A stretch of 64,000 nucleotides of DNA from an uncultured Dysgonomonas sp. (GTDB lineage: Bacteria; Bacteroidota; Bacteroidia; Bacteroidales; Dysgonomonadaceae). The position numbers and the translations under genes were made by a program. Positions 58,915 through 64,000 of this stretch are shown piece by piece. How positions within the stretch are numbered: the first letter of the stretch is position 1; the number at the start of each line of letters is the position of its first letter. The notes below the pieces were generated by a model. The model searched no databases and was not told the DNA's origin. It saw nothing but the letters and a program-made list of their open reading frames with translations. The DNA lies in contig USOX01000001.1 of assembly GCA_900556485.1 (NCBI GenBank), positions 554,100-618,099 of the forward strand. The letters are read 5' to 3'.

Positions 58915-60249
58915 TTAGTTCTGCTTAGGTAACAAAAGCACTCTGTAGCCACTTTTCAGATGAACTTTGACCTGCCGGATTTTCTTCTGCATATACTGGC
59001 TGACACCCTGTATTGCCCCCTTAGTCAGATCTGATGTTATCTGTGCTCCGGCATTGTCGGTTATTGTAAAACTTGAACCAACTGAACTTCCCATATTGGC
59101 TGCAATCTCTTTGACTGCATCCAATTCCAATGAGTTCGGAATAAAAATTCCTCTTTGCCCGTCAGAATCATAGACAAGGATTTCCACTGGAATAATGGCT
59201 CCACCTATTTCTATGGAGTTGATAGAAATGCCCAGCCTCTCACCTTGCAATGCAGCCGTTCCCGTCAAAAGAGAATTGATAGGAATAACCGTTGTTCCCG
59301 CAATCATGGCTTCCGTGAGCCGTAGCCGCACACTTTGACCGCTAATCAGTGTCTGGTCATCATGGATTACCGCCGAAATAGTGTTCTTTTCATTTACTCC
59401 TATAGAAGCATCCATTGTATTAAAACCCAGATTACGAGGCTGATTGAAACTTGCTATAAATTCCGAATTGGGAATATGCTGAGCCAAAGTCGAAACCGTT
59501 TGCTCGTGTACCTGTTTGATGACAGATACCTGTGCCTTATCATTCCTACCACCATTATTATAGGAAGAACTACCTTTTGCACCTCCCGCTTCAAGGGTTA
59601 TATCGTCTTCTACTGGTTGATTTTGGGTTGCCTGCTGTCCGCTTGGCATATACTTTGCTGCCAACTGATAGGATTTCTCCATAAGGGCAAGTTGGTCGTC
59701 AACGGCATTCTTCTTTGCAGCTTCTTCTTCCAGTTTCCGCTCCAGCTCCTGAACACGCCACTGAAGTTCCAGCTGTGCCTGCTCATCTACTTCGGTGGCA
59801 GGCTGTTCATAGAAATGGCTGAGTGTACTGCTGATATTCCGGTAAGAAGAAGCCGAGTTCCGAATAGCATTATCACTACGGCTTGCCTTCTCTTCGGTTA
59901 TCTCAATCACATTTTCTTTTATCACATCTTTTTCATCCCCAATGAGGGAAGAAAAGTCCTCCAGCGATTTACGTTTATCATTCCTGTTACGCATCAAGGC
60001 TTCCTGTTCATAGGCTTTCTGTTTGTCGCCGATGATTCCCTGATTGTTCGGGTCAGGAATTTCTGTGTTAAAGCCTTTTCCCTGTTCCTCTTTTTGCTTA
60101 TCCGAAGAAGACGGAGCAAAAATCAGATACAATGCGCCCAGGAAGATAATCCCAATCAAAGCAAAGAAGCCATACTTTTTGAGTTGCTGCCTCTGCTTTT
60201 CTTTCTCCTGCTCCCGGGCAGGATCTATTTTTTCATGTTCTTTCTTCAT
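58915..60249 (-). CDS. traM: conjugative transposon protein TraM (VirB10-like role)
   Basis: 444 residues. A cytoplasmic basic N-terminus (MKKEHEKIDPAREQEKEKQR), one transmembrane helix (about 30-48, FFALIGIIFLGALYLIFA), a long Gln/Glu-rich periplasmic linker with coiled-coil, and a C-terminal barrel-forming domain (NTISAVIHDDQTLISGQSVR; GERLGISINSIEIGGAIIPVEI). It spans the periplasm in the transfer channel. Its 5' end overlaps the 3' end of traL by 17 nt. Confidence 0.93.
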   Translation of the reverse strand: MKKEHEKIDPAREQEKEKQRQQLKKYGFFALIGIIFLGALYLIFAPSSSDKQKEEQGKGFNTEIPDPNNQGIIGDKQKAYEQEALMRNRNDKRKSLEDFSSLIGDEKDVIKENVIEITEEKASRSDNAIRNSASSYRNISSTLSHFYEQPATEVDEQAQLELQWRVQELERKLEEEAAKKNAVDDQLALMEKSYQLAAKYMPSGQQATQNQPVEDDITLEAGGAKGSSSYNNGGRNDKAQVSVIKQVHEQTVSTLAQHIPNSEFIASFNQPRNLGFNTMDASIGVNEKNTISAVIHDDQTLISGQSVRLRLTEAMIAGTTVIPINSLLTGTAALQGERLGISINSIEIGGAIIPVEILVYDSDGQRGIFIPNSLELDAVKEIAANMGSSVGSSFTITDNAGAQITSDLTKGAIQGVSQYMQKKIRQVKVHLKSGYRVLLLPKQN

Positions 60250-60595
60250 TGTTTATTACAAATTTGTTGTTTATACTATCCGTGTCTTGCAGATAAATAT
60301 CAATCGGAGAATCTATCCATTCCAACCGATTCATCGTATCATTCTCAACATCGTGTCCCATAATACCCCAACCCTCGATATGTTGTACTTCGGGCATCTC
60401 ATGCTTTCCATCTTTGCGTCCCCAGTTATATATGGTGGAAATTGTGAAATAGAGATTTCCAACGGTGAAAATCAGCATCATGGACAAAATGACGGTTAGG
60501 CGTGCATCGGGAGAAAGCCCTCCGCAGATCCGGCGTAAAAAGTCACTGATGCTGTAGCCTATCTCTTTAAAAATCTGTCTTATATATTTCATCAT
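60233..60595 (-). CDS. traL: conjugal transfer protein TraL (DUF3989)
   Basis: 120 residues from the ATG at 60595 (MMKYIRQIFKEIGYSISDFL); the longer ORF from 60616 would overlap traK. DUF3989 pattern: LRRICGGLSPDARLTVILSM MLIFTVGNLYFTI, a single transmembrane helix, then an acidic periplasmic tail ending NNKFVINNEERT. A small inner-membrane part of the mating apparatus. Followed directly by traM with a 17-nt overlap. Confidence 0.88.
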   Translation of the reverse strand: MMKYIRQIFKEIGYSISDFLRRICGGLSPDARLTVILSMMLIFTVGNLYFTISTIYNWGRKDGKHEMPEVQHIEGWGIMGHDVENDTMNRLEWIDSPIDIYLQDTDSINNKFVINNEERT

Positions 60596-60605
60596 CTTTA
60601 AGATA

Positions 60606-61229
60606 TTAGCGGTCAACAGTCATGATATCCTTGTTTTCTTTTATGTCGAAGTTCTCCATAAAGAAACCGTGAGGGTTATCGTCCGAACGGGATGTATTGA
60701 GAAGCTGACAAGTAGTAACCAGCGAGCGTTCCGTCAGGTTACTTTCCCTGATGATGATCTGCCGGGCATAAGTCGCTACCTGATACGGATATACATCGTA
60801 ATTACATCTGATACTGTCCACAATTACATTCTGAATGATATTGCCGGATATTATTCGGTTGTAATACCCCTTCTCCGCCATATCTTTATAGTAATTGAAG
60901 GCGGTCTTATCACAAAGCACCATTGCCCGCTTAATATTGTTCTCTATCGCATTCTTATCCGGCGATAGCGTAAAGAACAGCTCATGAAAGCGTTTGACGT
61001 GTTCCCTTGCTTCTACCGGACGGTTTTGTGACAGGTCTTGCGAAAGGGCGAGCATCAATGACTTTCCATCGTCCAATACGTAAATCTTCTCCCTCTGTTT
61101 CTCGGCAAAGTCGTAGGCACTCCATACGGAGTACCCTGCGACTATGGCGCACAAACAAAGAAATATGATGCTGAAAAGCCTTATCTGACGAAAACTGGTT
61201 TCGATATTTTTTAATGACTTAAATTCCAT
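60606..61229 (-). CDS. traK: conjugative transposon protein TraK (VirB8-like role)
   Basis: 207 residues. MEFKSLKNIETSFRQIRLFS, one N-terminal transmembrane helix (IIFLCLCAIVAGYSVW), then a periplasmic VirB8-like alpha/beta domain: REHVKRFHELFFTLSPDKNAIENNIKRAMVLCDKTAFNYYKDMAEKGYYNRI. It assembles the inner-membrane platform of the conjugation machine. 49 nt after traJ, in the canonical order. Confidence 0.94.
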   Translation of the reverse strand: MEFKSLKNIETSFRQIRLFSIIFLCLCAIVAGYSVWSAYDFAEKQREKIYVLDDGKSLMLALSQDLSQNRPVEAREHVKRFHELFFTLSPDKNAIENNIKRAMVLCDKTAFNYYKDMAEKGYYNRIISGNIIQNVIVDSIRCNYDVYPYQVATYARQIIIRESNLTERSLVTTCQLLNTSRSDDNPHGFFMENFDIKENKDIMTVDR

Positions 61230-61278
61230 TTTCTTTTATTTCTTTTGAATGTTTGATTTTTGAATTAATACTCATGAT

Positions 61279-62391
61279 TTAAGTAGTTCTATCCGAAGAA
61301 CCGGAACTCCCGCCTCCTGTGGAATAGTTCCGTCCCCGGGGTTGGCTTCCATTTCCACCATTATTGTCAGAGTTCCCGCTACTGCTTCCGGAACCGCCAC
61401 CGTTACCTTTCAATCTTCCCATAATATTTCCGGCTGCCGCACCTGCGCCTGCACCTGCTACAGAAGCACCTTTGGAAGTGGCTTGATTAACGTTTTTACC
61501 GAAGTTCCCCATTCCTCCTGCCTGGATAATCCATCCGGCAACAGTCGGAATCGTAAAGAATCCCACAATACCGATAAGCAGGAAGACCACATACACTCCG
61601 TCCGAAGCATCCAGTGAATAACTAGGGTCGTTTTGCATACGGATAATATCACTTTCCAACATACGTGATTGCAGGCGAGCCATGATGGAACTAAATAAAT
61701 CCGATACGGGAAGCCACAAATACACGCTGACATAGCGGGTGAGCCATTGCACAAGTGTCGATTGGAAGCCATCAAACACAGATATGGCAAAGGCTATCGG
61801 TCCGAGAATCGCCAAAACAATCAGGAAAAACGTTCGTATCACATCCACAATGAGGGCAGCAGCATTAAAGAGCGTTTCTAAAAATGAGCGGAAGAGGTTC
61901 TGAAACCATTTTTTCATGTCATAGAATGCACGTTCTATATACATTCCTGCCATTTCAGGTGCATCCATAATGCCGAGTTCTTCCAGCTTTTTATCAAACT
62001 CTGCCTGATCGACCAGATAAGCGGTTTCATTATTCTTCTTTTTCTGTTCGATTTCAAGCTTGTCTTTGGTTTCTGCCAACTGTTTCATATCCAGTGTCTG
62101 TTGTCCGAGTATCCCATGCGCACCTCGTACAACAGGATTCAATACACTGTTTATCGTACCTAATACCAATGTGGGGAAGAACATAATACAAATGCCGATA
62201 GCGAAAGGACGAAGCAACGGATATACATCAATCTGCTCTGCCCGTGCTATACTTTGCCACACACGGGAAGCGACGTAAAGCAACGCACCGATTCCGGCAA
62301 TCCCTTTGGCGACCCCGATAAGGTCGCCGCAGAGAGGCATCATGTCATTGTATAGTTCACGAAGTATCTGATGAATACTATCAAATTCCAT
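61279..62391 (-). CDS. traJ: conjugative transposon protein TraJ (VirB6-like membrane protein)
   Basis: 370 residues. Several transmembrane helices (LIGVAKGIAGIGALLYVASR; FAIGICIMFFPTLVLGTINS; TFFLIVLAILGPIAFAISVF; VFLLIGIVGFFTIPTVAGWI) and a central coiled stretch (LAETKDKLEIEQKKKNNETA). The C-terminal 60 residues are Gly/Ser/Asn-rich (GNGGGSGSSSGNSDNNGGNG). An inner-membrane channel subunit. It is 3 nt downstream of the traI stop, so the two are coupled. Confidence 0.93.
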   Translation of the reverse strand: MEFDSIHQILRELYNDMMPLCGDLIGVAKGIAGIGALLYVASRVWQSIARAEQIDVYPLLRPFAIGICIMFFPTLVLGTINSVLNPVVRGAHGILGQQTLDMKQLAETKDKLEIEQKKKNNETAYLVDQAEFDKKLEELGIMDAPEMAGMYIERAFYDMKKWFQNLFRSFLETLFNAAALIVDVIRTFFLIVLAILGPIAFAISVFDGFQSTLVQWLTRYVSVYLWLPVSDLFSSIMARLQSRMLESDIIRMQNDPSYSLDASDGVYVVFLLIGIVGFFTIPTVAGWIIQAGGMGNFGKNVNQATSKGASVAGAGAGAAAGNIMGRLKGNGGGSGSSSGNSDNNGGNGSQPRGRNYSTGGGSSGSSDRTT

Positions 62392-62394
62392 AGC

Positions 62395-63030
62395 TTACCA
62401 GTATCTTTCGTTTTCGGTTCCGTACAAATCCAATACACGTTGGGTAGAGTTTTTTTCTTTTGCCCGGAGAAGTGATACCGAAATATTTTTATTGGTATAA
62501 TACTTTACCAGACTGCGGTATTCCGACATCTTACTGTAGGCGTTGTCTATAACTTCCATCCGTTCCTTATCGGACAGGGACAGGGTACTGGCATTGACAA
62601 CACCTTTAAGTTCCTGCAATACATCGTCGGATTCGTTAAGCAGCTTAGTATATCCGTTGGCTATGGCAGCCAGTTCCTCCACTGTAAAATTGTCGTCAGT
62701 GAGCATTTTTTCAAAGCTGTTCACGTAGATGTCGGTAATATCGCCGACCATCAAAATCGTTTTCTGAACCTTGCGGGCATCTTTTACCAGGTTGTTCACT
62801 GCTTTCAGCGCATCGTAATATTCGCGGCCTTGATTATAGACCTTTTGAACCTCCTTAAAATTGTTCAGCATATTACTGGCGGTACTCGAAGTATGTACAA
62901 TGTTTTTTGTGGCATTGATGATACCTTGTGCCAGATTTCCCGGGTCGGCAACAACCCACTGGGCTTTCGCCCCGGTTATGGCAAGCATACAGCTCACGCA
63001 TAACATGAAAATTTTTATCTTCATATTCAT
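62395..63030 (-). CDS. traI: conjugal transfer protein TraI (DUF4141)
   Basis: 211 residues with signal peptide (MLCVSCMLAITGAKAQWVVA). DUF4141 signature: DPGNLAQGIINATKNIVHTSSTASNMLNNFKEVQKVYNQGREYYDALKAV, then long amphipathic helices. A periplasmic VirB5-like component of the mating channel, in CTnDOT nomenclature TraI (not the F-plasmid relaxase). It follows the truncated traG by 38 nt. Confidence 0.92.
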   Translation of the reverse strand: MNMKIKIFMLCVSCMLAITGAKAQWVVADPGNLAQGIINATKNIVHTSSTASNMLNNFKEVQKVYNQGREYYDALKAVNNLVKDARKVQKTILMVGDITDIYVNSFEKMLTDDNFTVEELAAIANGYTKLLNESDDVLQELKGVVNASTLSLSDKERMEVIDNAYSKMSEYRSLVKYYTNKNISVSLLRAKEKNSTQRVLDLYGTENERYW

Positions 63031-63068
63031 TTCGAATTTTAATTAATAAATTATTGATTGATAAATAC

Positions 63069-63923
63069 TTATTTTTCTTCCTTCATGGAGAGCCGTTTGA
63101 TGGCGAGTTCCAGATCTCCTCCTAATTCTTCAGCAAGTCGGAAGACTTCTACTTTTTCCATTTCTTCGGTAGTATATGTCAGATATTCACTTCGTGAAAC
63201 CTCTGTCGCATAGACTGCCGACTGTGCACCACCAAGTCCAATCCACACTTCTTTATAGAATCTTGCAGGGTCATTTGCCATGTTAATGGAAAGTATCTGC
63301 CCGCGTTCTTTGTCTGTCAGCCCGAGCATATTCTGGATACCATCGAATTTATTCATATACTTTCGCTGGTCTAACAGAATTTTACAATCGCTGTTCGTGA
63401 TGATGGCTTCCTTGACAATAGGGGAATGGATAATATCATCCACTTCCTGCGTAACGACCACTGCCTCACCGAAAAACTTACGAACCGTTTTGAACAAATA
63501 TTTCAAATACATGGCCATGGAATCGGTAGCGATTGCTTTCCAGGCTTCTTCCAGAAGTATTACCTTTCTGACCCCTTTTAGGCGACGCATCTTATTGATA
63601 AACACCTCCATAATGATAATTGTGATGATGGGGAAAAGAACGGCGTTATCCTTCACTTTATCAATTTCGAATACGATAAAGCGTTTGTTCAGCAAGTCCA
63701 GTTCCTGATCGGAATTCAAGAGATAGTCATATTCACCCCCTTTGTAAAATGGTTCGAGGATAAAAAGGAAATTGTCAATATCAAAATCCTTTTCCCGTAC
63801 TCTTTTGCTGTCAATACTTTTGCGATATTCATTACCAATGAACTCATAAAACGTATTGAATGAGGGAACAATGTTCTTGTCGTTTTTTATCAGGGTGATG
63901 TACTCGTTTACAGCATTGGACAA
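63069..63923 (-). pseudogene. traG: conjugation ATPase TraG (VirB4-like), C-terminal part only; disrupted by IS21-like element
   Basis: 284 residues matching the C-terminal third of the usual TraG of 800 or more residues. Walker B is RKVILLEEAWKAIATDSMAM, followed by KYLFKTVRKFFGEAVVVTQEVDDI, the VirB4/TraC RecA-fold core. The Walker A half is missing: the open frame starts with a TTG codon, and 27 nt upstream of it an in-frame TAG lies within IS-like DNA. The coding sequence of traG ends at about 63924, where insertion-sequence DNA begins. Without the ATP-binding half the protein cannot energise transfer, so the element is probably transfer-defective unless complemented. Confidence 0.88.
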
Positions 63924-64000
63924 TGTAAATAATAATTGAAAAGTAGTCCACTAAAATAATTGAAAAGTATACCACCAGTTGAGTAAGATATAAGAGTCTT
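63924..64000. mobile_element. end of an IS21-family-like insertion sequence
   Basis: Begins TGTAAATAATAATTG, and contains two 21-nt imperfect repeats, AATAATTGAAAAGTAGTCCAC (63931-63951) and the same with two changes (63955-63975), 24 nt apart. Multiple terminal repeats of about 20 nt and a TGT tip are features of IS21-family elements. The insertion interrupts traG. The transposase genes (istA/istB) lie outside the window. Confidence 0.7.

Larger units (their letters stand above)
25681..64000. mobile_element. integrative conjugative/mobilizable element (left part; right end outside window)
   Basis: A continuous stretch of mobility functions: tandem tyrosine recombinases, BtgA/BtgB-type mobilization genes with an oriT-like hairpin array, excisionase-like HTH, rteC-like gene, PcfK/PcfJ, and the CTnDOT-type tra operon. 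Two cargo blocks are interspersed. The start is placed after the SH3 gene because the integrases lie next to it. Whether this is one element or an IME nested beside or inside a CTn is open. Loss of rteC and traG suggests it no longer transfers by itself. Confidence 0.75.

Noticed and set aside
1-64000. CRISPR arrays, tRNA and rRNA genes
   Set aside because: No regular repeat-spacer array and no cloverleaf or rRNA signature was seen in intergenic DNA.

Overview
The window comes from a member of the Bacteroidota, almost certainly order Bacteroidales. The evidence is a SusC/SusD pair, BACON domains, a type IX secretion C-terminal domain, a CTnDOT-type tra operon, BtgA/BtgB-type mobilization genes, and many upstream sequences matching the Bacteroidetes -7 promoter box TAnnTTTG. 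Intergenic DNA is AT-rich. A genus such as Dysgonomonas or Parabacteroides fits but cannot be fixed from the sequence. No rRNA, tRNA or CRISPR array was recognised.

Chromosomal part (1 to about 25.7 kb). It opens with a SusC/SusD nutrient-uptake pair (SusD cut by the window edge). A DUF457 membrane protein and a small secreted protein follow, then a minus-strand run panC-panD-YcxB-like-MATE, then an HD phosphohydrolase and a threonine-aldolase-family enzyme. A block tilS / PD-(D/E)XK nuclease / secreted EEP phosphatase lies between inverted copies of a dispersed repeat. Two immunity-like proteins (DUF2185/Imm33-like and SUKH) sit either side of a 1.8 kb gene-poor stretch. That stretch holds a leader-peptide-like sORF and an orphan intrinsic terminator. 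Next comes a minus-strand cassette of four secreted proteins: a coiled helical protein, a Sel1-repeat/T9SS protein, an Asp/Trp/Tyr-rich HExxH protein and a small beta-rich protein. A decayed paralogue of the last one lies just beyond it. An SH3 protein follows.

Integrative element (about 25.7 kb to the right edge). Two tandem tyrosine recombinases are followed by a BtgB-type relaxase, BtgA, a hairpin-dense oriT candidate, an excisionase-like HTH protein and a frameshifted rteC-like gene. Cargo then begins: a BACON plus thiol-activated-cytolysin-like lipoprotein divergent from a LuxR-type regulator, a possible structured RNA, and a four-gene defence-type operon. The operon has a nuclease-fused ABC-3C CTD protein, a middle component, a DUF3732 ATPase and an NA37 protein. 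PcfK/PcfJ conjugation-associated genes follow. A second cargo block of redox and small-molecule genes runs from 42.4 to 56.6 kb (DUF302, HxlR/YhdH, spondin-domain lipoprotein, VOC, AraC regulators, cyclophilin-like, cupin, carboxymuconolactone decarboxylases, hydrolase, NTF2-like, APH kinase, SRPBCC). The minus-strand tra operon (G, I, J, K, L, M, N, O, Q) closes the window.

The element looks partly decayed. rteC carries a homopolymer frameshift. traG keeps only its C-terminal part because it is broken by the end of an IS21-like insertion sequence. Short gene remnants (aminotransferase-like, EamA-like) mark past deletions. Candidates for new biology are the cytolysin-like lipoprotein, the ABC-3C/NA37 operon and the T9SS/HExxH secreted cassette.
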